From: Nectonema munidae
Lineage: Eukaryota; Nematomorpha; Nectonematoida; Nectonematidae
Direction of reading: 5' to 3'
NCBI GenBank assembly: GCA_030549495.1
Contig: JAUIRK010000919.1
Coordinates: 1,299,001 to 1,363,000 of the forward strand
Length of the DNA: 64,000 nucleotides
The position numbers and the translations under genes were made by a program. Shown here piece by piece: positions 45,376 through 57,569 of this stretch. The first letter of the stretch is position 1; every line of letters begins with the position of its first letter. The notes beneath the pieces were generated by a model. The model had not been told where the DNA came from and made no database searches. It saw nothing but the letters and a program-made list of their open reading frames with translations.

Positions 45376-46420
45376 ACTCAAGATGTGGTGAAGCGAATTC
45401 ACTGCGTTCACAAACTCGTAATGCCACATGTTTTAATCTTTCTTCTCTTAGTTATGCGCTAGAATCAATAACAAGCGTGATAGCAGAGGAATGTGATATA
45501 TTCTTCGCACACTGTCGGTATAAACATAACGAATGCCCTTCGTTAAAAATCAAAAAAGTGGTATCTAAACTGAATAAAAATTGTTTCAAAATAAAAGTAG
45601 ACTATGAGTAATAAACACAACTTTTAGATTCGATCTGTATTTTTCACTTTAAAAAGTAATTTAAAATTTATTAGAATAACATTATACGGACCCCTTAAAA
45701 GTAAAAATATATATTAATTTTGGACAGTTTTTTTAACTATGACATTTTTAAATGGAAAAACTATATTCTACCTTTGTTATATGAAATGTTGAAAAAAAAA
45801 GTATATAAACTCATCACGTTAATTATTATTGGTATTTTTGGAACTGGATAAAAGTTTACTGACCTCACATAAAAGCAGATTTTGGAAAAAGAAAAACATA
45901 TTTTTTTGTAAAACCGAACATATGTTCAGCACAGAGAGTATAGCTTTCCAATGATACCATGTTTAAATCCACATTATACTTGTTTTTAAAAGTGGACACT
46001 TTTTTTAACTAAAATTTAGACCAAATTTTTCGAAATAAAGTCCAGTTATCAATAAAATTAAAAAGCTTTTGCAAAAATAAATTATTCTAGCGTATACAGC
46101 AAACGATAAGCTTAAAATGATATATATATATAACATGAAAAAGAAATAATGAAAGACAGTTAAATTTTTTCTTCAAACAAATAAGTAAAAAATTTCAAAA
46201 AAATCGTCATATTATTATTAGTTTTAGTATTATTATAATTACATAAACATTTCAACCAATCATATTATTTTCATGAAATAAAACCACAATTTTAAAGTTA
46301 AGTGGTTTGAACTTTTGTGTAAAATTTTTGAAATGGTGCGCTCAATATGTAAGGAAAATATTTTTTCAAAATTTTTTTAAGTATCTTTTCTTACATTTTA
46401 CGGTTTTTATTTAAATATAC
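45376..46420. repeat. Left arm of a ~1-kb inverted repeat pair
   Basis: The arm is the reverse complement of 50391-51880, at an estimated 75-85% identity over most of its length. Shared blocks include aacgaatgcccttcgttaaa, aactcatcacgttaatta and tattctagcgtat. No protein-coding similarity was found in it. Confidence 0.8.
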
Positions 46421-46634
46421 TAATTTGACATTTCAAGAGTCAGTTAAGGTTGATATGATATTTTTGTATTCTCTTCGATTTAGGAAATTCTCTCATATTA
46501 AAAAAGAATTTAGGTAGATCACCATAAAACTTGATATGGCGATACCTTCTGTGGTATTTGTTGGGACAGTTTTTAAAGTCCGGCTAATTTTATGAATGCA
46601 TGTTAGCTGAACACACTAAAAATTTAGGTTTTTT

Positions 46635-46720
46635 CAAATAATTTTGATGATAAACGCACGACTTCTTCTTCATCTGTATATGTCTCCTGCGACATGTAAG
46701 TATTATGTCAAAAAGCCAGA
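46635..46720. repeat. ~80-bp direct repeat, copy 1 (Cav2 intron 1)
   Basis: It starts caaataattttgatgataaa and runs to gtcaaaaagccagaat. It matches copy 2 at 49491-49573 with about four differences. The flanks are unrelated. The core is bounded by TTTTGA and its complement TCAAAA and contains GACAT/GTAAGT, which looks like a splice donor. Confidence 0.9.
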
Positions 46721-48856
46721 ATAATTATTTTTATAATATAAAATAATTAAGATAGTTTCAGTAATGTTCAAACACATTTTTCTGCAAATTTCTTATCCAA
46801 ATATATCATTTTTGTTATTTTTCAAAAAATCAGTGTCATTTTCTTAATAACGATTAGCGACATAAAAGATATGCTTTTTCTTCATTCTTACGACCTAATA
46901 AAAGCAAACAAAACATTTTTTATTTATTGTTACATGATGTTGAAGATAACTCTATTCCTGAAATCTCATTTTGACAAGAGAAAAATCCAATTGAAATTTG
47001 TGAAAAGCTGTGGAATATTCTCCTAAAAATCAAGAATTCGCTCAGAACATAGTTGACATATGTGCATTTGGAGAACAAGAACTATTATGTTAGAGGCAGA
47101 TATCAAAATACTTTCCCAAAAGAAGTCATTAATTTATATCAAAAGTACGTACATGCCTATAAATAATAATTGAACATGTTAAATATTTCATGTATATACA
47201 CCATCTTTTCCATTAGATTGTTATTTCTTTACTTGTTGTATTAAAATGAAATCGCTGCGTTGATACCTAAACAAATGAGCAAACTCGACGACGCAGTTTG
47301 GAGATAAAGCTTATGAATGCTTTAAGCTTCTGTTTCCAATTTTCTTAGAGTGCTGCTTGGAGATACACCGAGCTGGGTATGCGGGCACACGCAATCGCAG
47401 ACAGCCATTGAACGGGCCTTGGGCATATAAAATAAAGATAATAAAATATAGAATTCTGTGTTTGGAAGTGACTATTCGTTAAAAACATTTTTGTAAACAA
47501 AGCTACCACCGCTGCAGACAATTACAAATAGGGGTCAAAATAGGTATGAAAAATGGGCATTCCTAAAAGCTTCGCTCGAAACAATATTTTAAACGATACC
47601 AGAAAAGGAATGCTATATTATGTTAATAGTTTTATTTACTTTTAAAAAATTTCAATTTAAATTTCAACCAGTCAAAAATAGCCTTGATTAAGCAAAATTG
47701 CGTATGTTTACTAAGATGCAGGTAAAAAATTAACGTCGTTTTTAGCCGGCATCCGTGTAATTTTTTGCAGAAGCGTCGCATGTTTTGGTGGGTGTGACGA
47801 TGGTGCGGGTAAAAAATTTCTCTCCTCGCAGTATTACTCTGCTGCTTATACGTTTATAGAAAACAACTCATCTATATTTAACAAAGAGAAGAACTTAAAA
47901 TATTTGAAGTGAGTTAAGAAAGGCATTACAAATAGAATGCGCTCTTCTTCAAAGACAAGGCCCTTGACACAAAGACATAACCATCAAATCTAAAACAAAA
48001 TCGGCTCTTGCTAAATCTGTGAGTCAATTGCTGAACTAATTAAAATCTTTTATTTCAAATATAATTTTAAACCTCTATAAATTTGCCTCAGATAAACTTA
48101 GACACTGTGAATGAATGCGCTGACTAAGTCTAACTTTTCAAAAATAGAAACAATTTTTTAAATCAGGAAGAATCAGCCTTTTTTGGAGAATCGTGATTCG
48201 AATGAAACAAAAGTTTGGTATCATCACATGATCTCACTAATTCCTAAGCTCAAAGTAAAAGTAATGTGAACTTGAATAAAGCATCCAAACTTTGCACTCA
48301 CATCCAAGATATCCTTCACTGCATTTGACTCCAAGACACTAGATACAGTATATTGTAAGAGAGGCGCACGCGCAGTCGTACTACTCTACAGTCAAATTAC
48401 GATTTTTATATTTGGGGTGTAAAAACAATTTTTAAAATAACTTGGAAATCTTAGAGAGCGCATCCTATTTTCATAGTATGACATTGAAAGTTGTGACGTT
48501 TCTTTTATAACAGTATTAATTAAAAAAAAAAAGGCTTCCCCGTTTTCGAAAAGATTAGGACAAATTTATGGACGATGTATTGGAACGATGGACGACTTAA
48601 ATTTCGCCTACATAAATTAAAGCCTTACAAAGGTTCAAAATATTGCCATGGATATACACGTGAATATGAATATTATGCAGTAGACAGCAGGTATATCGAT
48701 GATCTTTCAGATTCGTGAGAGAAACTTTCTCAATATCTATATTTTCGTATTATGCTTTATCTGCGCTGTTTTTAAATTGAAATTCAATTAAAGTAAAGGT
48801 TCTGATCTGCGAGAGTTCATTGAATGAATATTAAAAAAAGTAGAAAGTGTTGTTAC
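46721..48856. other. Cav2 intron 1 next to the first exon, no feature seen
   Basis: AT-rich. A short GC patch (47340-47420) has no identifiable content. Confidence 0.4.
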
Positions 48857-49000
48857 CTCCAAGATTTTGTTTGGCCTCGGAGAATCTGGGGCCCAAGGAC
48901 TGTAGAACTTGGTGTCTTCGTTGTCTTTTGATTTAGCAGTAGGCAGAGTTGAGCCGACTTTGGCCTTCGGCTTAAACTTTGTAAACCTGATCATCGGCAT
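48857..49000 (-). CDS. cac: Cav2 channel exon 1: start codon and N-terminal 48 residues (predicted)
   Basis: The ATG at 49000-48998 opens MPMIRFTKFKPKAKVGSTLP, then TAKSKDNEDTKFYSPWAPDS and PRPNKILE, ending at TTGGAG/GTAACA. The frame runs only four more codons past the donor in a short ORF, and the exon ends in phase 0, which fits exon 2 exactly. The block is less AT-rich than its surroundings. The peptide is basic and proline-rich with no known motif, typical of the variable Cav2 N-terminus. It could instead be a first exon of an unrelated gene, because the link to exon 2 rests on phase and strand only. Confidence 0.55.
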
Positions 49001-50390
49001 GTTGCGTTGACTTCACTCTAAACCCCACAATGATTTCCTTGAAAGAATTTGGGAAGTTATTTGGTAGTCTCAATTGAGTGTGTGTCTATGGAAGGGAGGA
49101 GTGGTGGTGACCTTTGTTATGGTGCTTTCAAAGTCAGATAGGTAAACAGCCAATTTGATACATTTAAGATGAGAGAGGAATGTGTGAGCATGATTCATTG
49201 GTGGAGTGCTCTTTATCTACCTACTTAACAATGACTTATCTCTCCTTGTAATGGAATGCTTGCAAGGAATAATGCATGGTGATGGCAATCTCTCATTCTA
49301 AAGAGGCGTTACAAAAGATTCGAATGAAGCGATTTCTCTTGCACCTTATTTAGCAATTGAGTAGCGTGCGTTGCAATGCTCTCTCGTGAAACGCTCCTCG
49401 GCCTGCAAAAAAGGTGTCCATGCGAGTGTTTAATGGGAGTTTTCGTGTGGTACAAACAAGATGAGCAATTAAATTTCGAATTTACAAGCTCAAATCAATT
49501 TTGATGATAAACGCACGACTTCTTCTTCATCTGTATGTCTCATGCGACATGTAAGTATTATGTCAAAAAGCCACAATACTCTCACGTGCAAAGGAATTCT
49601 CGAGAATATCAATTAGTTCTTTAGGTTGGCTGTGCTCTGCATCGCAAGTGCAAGGAATACAAGCAAGTGTTTATGGATACAATACGTACAACCTATTTTT
49701 GAAAATCAAATTTTTATCACGTTCCCTCTCGTATTGATTGTGAAAAGATGATTTGCAAAGTTGCAAATAATGCTTTTGTCAGAAGAGTGCTGTTGTTTAA
49801 GAAAGGAAATAACAAAGTTAGAGTGCGAGCAAACACACATCCATGTTTACTTTTGAAAGAAGCACACACCATTCATGTTTACTTTTAAATCAAAGCGACG
49901 TGGACAGAAGTAGGCAGCCAGCAGGTTAGCGTTCCCAATCTTCAAGTTAAGATAGTGCAAGAAAATCCTATCGCGAAGAATCGCATCTGTGACCTTTCGC
50001 GTATGTCTTGTCAAAAATGGATTGTTCTCTGAAGACCTGGGCCCTACTTATCCATTGCACAAGTATATAAAACACATCAACATCTCTTCCAAGAGACATC
50101 GCATGTTTACTGTGATAACTATAAGAGTGATTTGACCTGAATCAATTACTGTAAATTACTTTGCGAGAACAAAGTTTCACGAATTATAAAAAGTTATAAT
50201 AAACAAGTTTATGTAAAAAACTTTATTGATGAAACACAAATGCTTAATCAGGATGTGATATTTCGCATCATCAAGGCTTCTTCAGACAGGTAGAGAGAGA
50301 GAAAGTATATAAGTAAGAAAAATAATATTAAGTTATAGATACATCAGAGGTCTAGCAAGACTTCCGGGGAGACAACTTGTCGGACCTTAT
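49001..50390 (-). promoter_or_regulatory. Upstream region of the Cav2 first exon
   Basis: It lies 5' of the predicted ATG. It contains copy 2 of the ~80-bp direct repeat at 49491-49573. I could not assign a TATA box or initiator with confidence. Confidence 0.3.
49491..49573. repeat. ~80-bp direct repeat, copy 2 (upstream of Cav2 exon 1)
   Basis: Starts caaatcaattttgatgataa and ends gtcaaaaagccacaat. It has the same terminal TTTTGA/TCAAAA complementarity as copy 1, and CATGCGACATG can form a small internal hairpin. Copies 1 and 2 bracket exon 1, about 2.86 kb apart. Confidence 0.9.
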
Positions 50391-51880
50391 TATATATTTA
50401 AATGTATAAATCGTAAAATGCTAAAAAACATACTTAAAATAAAAATTTTCAAAAAATATTTTACATACATATTGAAAGCACCATTCCAAAAATTCTACAT
50501 AAAATTTCAAAACACTTCATTTTGAAATTGCAGTTTTATTTCATGAAAATTATATGATTGGTTGAAATGTTTATGTAATATATAATAACTAGCCGGTCCC
50601 GTGGTCGTTTCTCGCTTCGCTCGAAACATAGGATCATTGGTAGAGTGTCTGTTTCTCGAAACATAGGATCTTTGGTAGAATATTTGTTTCTCGAAACATA
50701 GGATCGTTGGTAGTGTGTATTTTTTATATGGTCTGATTAGTTGATAATGGTGATATATGATGAGGTGGTGAGTTATTTGTTTTTAGCATAGTTGTAACTT
50801 GTCTGTGTATTTTTGTTCATTACACGCCATATAAAACACACGCAAAACATATAAATAATTTCAACCCATCAGAATGCTTCAAACACACATACATACAAAC
50901 TCATCACACTATATAAAATACTCACAAAACATATAAATAATTTCAACCAATCAGAATGCTTCCAGCGACACACACACACACAGACGCTACTACTAATATT
51001 ACGATTTTTTGAAAATTTTTACTTATTTGATTTGCAGAAAAAATTTAACTGTTTTTCCATATTTCTTTTTAATGATATATGTATCATTTGAAAGCTTATC
51101 GTTTGCTACATACGCTAGAATAATTTATTTTTGCAAAAGTTTTTAAATTTTTTTGATAACTGGACTTTACTTCAAAAAATTCGATCTAAATTTTAGTAAA
51201 AAAATGGGACCACTTTTTCAGATGAGCATAATGTGAAGATTTAAAGAAGAATATTGGTTGAAAATGGTATCATTGGAAAGCTATACTCTTTGTAGGTAAC
51301 ATAAGCTAGGTTTTACAAAAAAATAAGTTTTTCTTTTTCCAAAATCTGCTTTTATGTGAGGTCAGTCAACTTTTATCTAGTTCCAAAAATACCAATAATA
51401 TAATTAACGTGATGAGTTTATATAGTATTTTTTTCAATATTTCATATTAACAAAGGTAGAATATGGTCTTTTACATTTTAAAATGTCATAGTTAAAGAAC
51501 ACTGTTGAAAATAAATATATATATTTTTACTTTTTAGTGGTCAGCATAGGTCAGTATAATGTTTTTCTAATAAATTTAAAATTATTTTTGAGGTGAAAAA
51601 TGTCGATCGAATGTACAAGTTTTGTTGAATAATTGTAGCCTACTTTTATTTCAAAACAATTTGTATTCAGTTTAGTTAGCTACACTTTTCTGATTTTTAA
51701 CGAAGGGCATTCGTTATATTTAGCCAGCAGTGTGCGAAAAATAAATAACATTCCACTTCTATCACGTTTGTTATTGATTCTACGGCATAACTATGCGAAG
51801 AAAGGTGAACACATGTTGCATTACGCGTTTGTCAACGCAGTGATTTCTTATCTCTACGCTTCACCACATCTTTGAGCACG
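50391..51880. repeat. Right arm of the inverted repeat pair, with a ~410-bp insertion
   Basis: Reverse complement of 45376-46420, interrupted between about 50590 and 51000 by a minisatellite-containing insertion that the left arm lacks. Confidence 0.8.
50590..51000. repeat. Minisatellite block inside the right arm
   Basis: After actagccggtcccgtgg and the palindromic cgcttcgctcg, a unit of about 37 bp (tttctcgaaacataggatc then ttggtag) is repeated three times (50609-50720). Further on, a unit of about 85 bp containing acatataaataatttcaacc and atcagaatgctt is repeated twice (50820-50965), ending in CA repeats. Confidence 0.85.
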
Positions 51881-52049
51881 CGTGTGTTTTATTTTATCGA
51901 GTTAGTGTACGCTTAGTTTATTTGTAGTGTTTCCTAGCTTAAATTTTAGTCAAATATTAAAACGTTTATAACCAAATTAGAGCATTTTTTTATGGATTCA
52001 TAATACATTGCTTATATTATAAGTACTTGAGAAATAGCATTTTACTGTT

Positions 52050-52320
52050 TTTTAACGAAGAGTATTTGTTATATTTATATCGACCATGTGCGATAAAGAA
52101 ATCACACACCAATGCTATCTATCTCACATCATAATTAATATTTAAAAGTTGCACCACAAGCCATTTTCAAACAACATATAATAGTTGATATATGTGATCA
52201 TAAAGCAGCCTATTTATTTATTTTTTTGAAAGGCGGAGGAGTGTTTTGTGTTAACGCAAGTAGATATCGCAAATCAGCGCATGCATTTTATCACATCTTT
52301 TCGTGAGTTTTAGTTATCAA
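52050..52320. repeat. Third, diverged partial copy of the inverted-repeat family
   Basis: tttttaacgaagagtatttg and the following gtgcgataaagaaatcac resemble 51695-51760, and ttttatcacatcttttcg resembles 51858-51876. Orientation is the same as the right arm. Confidence 0.55.
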
Positions 52321-53589
52321 ATTGGTAAACCGTTGTAATGCAGGTTTTCAACATGCTTAAATGAGTTTTTATATTGCTTATAACTTTTCAATTATTCGAC
52401 TATGCATCCTATAAAATTGATGAATATTCCATGGGTTTCATTACCATTGTAATTACAAATAAAATTGGATTTTTTTAATTTTGTATTTTTCAGTTTTCTT
52501 CGTAATTAGCAAATTAGAGGTGCATATTTTTTATATCTGCTAATTTTGAACTTTAAATCTTGTTACATTTTGAAAAATTTTAACCTTTAATCTGTAACAA
52601 TTTCCAACACAATTATAAAACCACTCTATTATAAGAACCTAAATTTATTTGTAGATTTTTATAAAATAATTTTAGTTTTCGGTTTTTTATAAATTAACAT
52701 TCGTTTTTATATTATTTTTAACTTTTGAATTATTCTCCAAAATTTTAAGTGTGGGTTTAATTTACACTACTCAAAAATAAAGATTGATTTTTAAAAAATA
52801 ATTTTAATTTTCGGTTCTCACACGCACCCCACACAAATATTGAAGAATATTTTTCTGTATGAAGTGTTAGGAAACTCTTCTTTATGTAATAAATATTCTC
52901 ATAACCTGTACGGTTAAACGCGAGTATACAACTTCATTTCCAATCTGTATACTACCATGGTTTCTATTCCATAGTAGGATTTTTTGAGGGTATAAAATGT
53001 TAATCTACTTTATTTCGTTAGTACTTTCATGTGGTATAGGTGAAATGACTTCAACTTAATTTCATAGACCCGTAATTGAACTAAAAATTTCACCCAACAA
53101 TTTTTTTCCACGAAAAGTTAAAATAATTGTCTTAAAGTTTTCCATTGGCACTTATAAATAAAATATTTTATGAAAAAAAAATTAGAAAAATTTCATCCAA
53201 TTTTTTAAAAAAAAGTTTTTGTCCAAAAAAAGTTTAGCATCCTTTTACCCGCATTTTACATTTCGTTTCGTTTTTGGAAAAATTTTTATAAGCCTTAAAT
53301 ATACGTAATATTTAAATAATACGTTGAAAAAATTTGAATTTTTAAAATTGTAAGGGCCCTACAAAATTTTTAAAAAATTTTAAATTTATTAAATTTTCGA
53401 TTTTAATATCTCATTTTAAAGGTAATATTATACTGATTACGAAACAAGTTTTTTTCATTTATCAACTGGTAAAACTTTTTTTATGTTTTATTTGATTTAA
53501 TTTAGAACATATTTTGATATCAACTGTGAATTTTGACTTAATTTGTTTTTTTTCACATTCTAACTATTTTCACATTTTTATAAAAATGA
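52321..53589. other. AT-rich stretch, no feature seen
   Basis: Low-complexity sequence between the repeat arm and the transposase-like gene. It could be non-coding flank of that element. Confidence 0.35.
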
Positions 53590-55105
53590 ATAATAAAAAC
53601 TTGCCCATAATATGCGCTGTAAAAAGAAGGCCCGAAATTCCTGATAACGGCGAGTTTATCTGATTTGTGCAAAATGCCAACAAAAAAACAAGTTATCGGT
53701 CGTTATCTTGAATTGTTTGCAACGGAAAAAAGTAAAGATACCAGAATAAAGATGCTGTCAGAAGGATTGAGTAATTTATGTAAAGCCTTGAATTTCCCAA
53801 CCGTTTCATAACAGCAAGTGTTGTCGAAAGCAAAAAGTGTTGTTGATCTTTATGAAAAGTATAGAAAGAGAAAGTCAGACAAAATAGAAGAGGAGATGAA
53901 GCATCTTTTAGACGTGACTAAAACTGATGGCATATGGCTTTCTTCAGAAGATTAAAAAAACTCTACGATACTCAAATTAAAACAGCCGGCAGAGTTGGAT
54001 ATGGAACCAGAAAAGAAGCTGACATCAAAACGATTCATCCTTCAAAGCGCAAATTCATCGAAAGCACGTCAGCTCCGCAGTCAGTCGATTTGAGTAATGA
54101 AATACACGAAAATGATGCCGAGATCTGTGATAGCTTTGATGGTGAAAACGACGATGACTTTATGCCAGTGAACGAAAAAACAAAAAGAAAGAATAGCTTA
54201 GCTGCCAAACTTGTGAGTAAATATTCTTCATCAACAAAAAAAGCAGCTAAAGTTTGTGAATCACTCAAGCTGGATTGAATTAATTTAGATTCTCCAACTC
54301 AAGTGTGAGTTTGGAAACGAGTGATGGGAGACGCAGAATGTGTCAGACAAAAATTGAAAGATCTTTTGCAGTTTGAAACATCCTGTCTTCATTTTGACGG
54401 AAAAATCATTTCCAAAAAAGAGTACCAAGTTGTGTGCCTTTAAAATAGCTATCGAAAAATAAACTTTGCAATACTTCCTTCCAAAAATGGCTCCTAGAGT
54501 ATTCAAATGATAATATGTGATACCACGGCAGGGAATACTGGTAAAGAAAATGGAGTTGTAGTAAAGTTTCAGAAGGCTATGATTGAGAAAGCTTTTCAAA
54601 AACTAGTTTGTTGCTTGTCAACACTACGTACTAGATCTTGTTTTGAGACACATAATTGCCCTATGATTTTGTAAATCAAGTCGTTAACAATTATGAACTT
54701 TTGCAGGCCTTTAGATTTTACAAGGAAACAAACAAATGGCCTAAAATAGAATGGAGAAATCTGCAACCTTTCCACAATGCTACGTGGACTTCCAGAGCTT
54801 TTTATGCCTTGATTGCCTTTTTTTATTCCCAACTTAAGAAATTAACTGGAAAAAATTTGTAATTTCATATCCAAGACTGGTCACAGTTTTGGTTCCATGA
54901 CCAAATGTATGTTGAAACGACATATCAAAGCCTGCGAAACGTGATACTTGCACAAAACTGCCCGAAAGCCATGTCAACATTCGATAAATTTTTTAATTCT
55001 GAAAGTTCCAAAATAAACATACCAAGAACAAACATCATAGCAGAAAGAGGTGTGAAAAAAATGCAAGAAGCGTCATCAATTCCCGATCAAAAAAACATTT
55101 AAGCA
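53590..55105 (+). pseudogene. Unclassified transposase-like gene (DTTxxNTG motif), decayed
   Basis: Plus-strand pieces in several frames form one plausible protein. The N-terminal part is KKQVIGRYLELFATEKSKDT, LSNLCKALNFPTVS and EKYRKRKSDKIEEEMKHLLD, WLSSEDKKLYDTQI and EADIKTIHPSKRKF. An acidic Lys-rich linker follows (54035-54275). The C-terminal part is CDTTAGNTGKENGVVVKFQ (54510-54570), KIEWRNLQPFHNATWTSRAF (54745-54805), WSQFWFHDQM, then NIPRTNIIAERGVKKMQE ending at TAA near 55100. I recall DTT(A/S)xNTG...RNxAER proteins as repeated, uncharacterised genes in arthropods and cnidarians, consistent with a transposase, but I cannot name the superfamily. At least four frame breaks; no terminal repeats identified. 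Confidence 0.55.
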
Positions 55106-57569
55106 GCAAGTTTCTTGCTACTAATCATTTTTAATATCTTTTATCTTACTTTTATAAATAAATGATATTTTTGTGGCAATATTTAAACTTTTTTGTTTTA
55201 TTTTGTTAAGTAAATCATATAATTTTAAGTTTTCAATCTTTGCGCGCGAGGTTTTTTGGATTGTTCAATGTAAACTTGGTATTTTTGAGCTTTAAACAAT
55301 ATTATTCATTGAAAAATGATACAGGATTAGAAAGTTAGAAAAAGTTATACCCCTATATGAACACCCATTTTAATTTCTTAGATATGTATACTTTTTAAAA
55401 TTTTATTCTCCAATTGCGCTTCACTGAGTCAATTCAACGCATCAGACATGATGTATCCAATATACAATATCTTTTATAAATTGATAAATAAGCTCAGTAG
55501 AGCATATTTATGAGTAGTTATTAACGTGTTTGTCACACCCATGTATGATGAATGCTACATAGCGCAAGCAGTAGCACATCCAATAATCTCAATTGTTACA
55601 TTTAAAATTTTCCTTTTAAATGTAGATTTAGCGACTGAACACTTCTGCTTTTTAGTGTTTTGCCTATAACTTTTTATTTCCTAAACCTATTTTTACGATT
55701 AATATATCATTCTATATCTCATTTTACTGCCTTATATCATCTAATCACTGGATAATCTAATATCAATAAAATAGTTTAAACAATTATTCTTGATAAATGT
55801 AGTTTATCTTATAAATTATGAAACTGCAATTTTTCATTTCGTGTTTTTTCAAATAAAATACTTTTTATTTATTAAATTTTAGTGAACAGTGTTAGCGAAA
55901 AATGTCCTCCATTATTTTTTAAGTTATTTAAGGGCTAAAATCCTAAAAAGTAACATTTATTTTGACTCTATCAGTATACCACGCTAGAGAAAACTAGGAA
56001 TGGATAATGGGGCAGTGAAAAAAAATTCAAAAATAAATGACTGATTTATATATCCGCGAGATGCTTTCGCTTCTTTGTATTATAGCAAGAAGTGCAAACA
56101 TTTCTTTGGTCATGATGTCGCTTGATAGAAAATGTCGTTCAAAGAATGAGGCCTCTTTTTGGTGCAAGAAAGCTCGAATAAGTATTGATGTATAAAGGGA
56201 GTTAAAACTTGAAAAACCTTTAACACTTCCTAGTTGTCTTAATGAATCAATTTATTACTTACTACTAAGTCTCGTCAAATATAAAGATCCATTATCATGG
56301 ATGTTTGGACATATAAGTCTTATGACCACCATCGTGTTCATTCCCTCTAGTTAGCATTTTTATTTTTTTCAAATCGTTTTTACAGACAACTAAATGACAA
56401 AATGTTCTTAAAATTATAAGCATCATACCGATAATAATTTATCAAAGCAAGTTTTCGGTTTTTTAACAAGAATCTTGTTACCTATGGCGAAATGCATTCC
56501 CTATTTTACACATTTGTAGAGATTAAATGTGATGTAAAAACAAAACTACGACACTACTGGAATCGATACAACATCTGTGTTAAAGCAAAGAATAAAAAAA
56601 TAAATTTAAAAGGAATAAAAATATTTATTGAAAGTTTTCAAAGAGAATACTCATTTGAGTGTTTTCTGTGATATATCTACAAAAAAGTGAATTGATATGT
56701 ACAGACAAGCATATATATTTTCAAAAGCTTCTAAAATTGTGACGAATGAAATTGATCGTGCCAGTAATGAATAAAAGAGAGTATAAGTGAAAGTTGTTTA
56801 GCATGATAAATAAAAAGAGAAGAAACAAAATGACGCGATTATCCCAATAGTTGTGCAATGATACTGTCGCAATTTGCCAACAAAAATCGAGCTTAGAACA
56901 TATAAAATCCATCCATCCATCCCTAGTGCAAAGAGAAGTAGGTTGAGCAGTTTCTTCTGCAACAGAAAATACTCGCTCAACTGATGATTTTATGATGATG
57001 ATGATGATGATGACAATGGTAAATAAATATTTATCTAAGCTCATTCATATACGTTATCGCAAACAAAAATAGGAGATACAGGTAGAAGATCGTGGAACAA
57101 AGAAATCTCAAGAATCATTCATGCACAGTCTGGTATCTTGGCAAACCCGAGAAAAGTAAGAATAATATTAGCAGTAATTTCAAAAAGTTTTAACAAATAT
57201 TCGCCCGAAAGAGATAAACAAAAATACAAAATTAAGATAAATGAAACAGTCAATAAAAAATAAGATGAGCCAAATACCGAGAAATAAAGACGCCAAAATT
57301 AAGAAAAGGGAAGATATAATATGAATAAGGATAGTGCATTATAATCAGCCTTGAGAAGAGAAGGGATAAGAAATGCAAACACTCATTGGAGGCAAAAGGC
57401 GCACTTCTCGTAGACACAAGAGAGCAGAAGGGTTCTTTCTTTTTTTCAGGCGTTTTTACTTGTGAACGCTGATTAAATGCACTCAACCAAAAGTTAAAGA
57501 CACCATGCACATAGGAAGAGAAAATGAAAGGCGATTGAGATTTATGGAGTTACTTTCAAGCTCTTCTAA
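55106..57569. other. Intergenic and Rab11 3' region, no gene seen
   Basis: AT-rich, with an ATG microsatellite at 56991-57012. The right part should hold the 3'UTR of the minus-strand Rab11 gene. I could not choose a polyadenylation site. Confidence 0.4.

Noticed and set aside
50220-50290. Hammerhead-like TTGATGATGCGAAATATC on the minus strand
   Set aside because: The stem II region is only a few bases and the consensus is incomplete. Too weak to call.
45376-51880. Reading the inverted arms as the ends of one giant capsid-bearing element
   Set aside because: The 4 kb between them shows no such genes, and a third partial copy of the arm lies outside the pair.
54035-54268. Minus-strand 77-codon ORF
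   Set aside because: Shadow of the plus-strand linker of the unclassified transposase-like gene.
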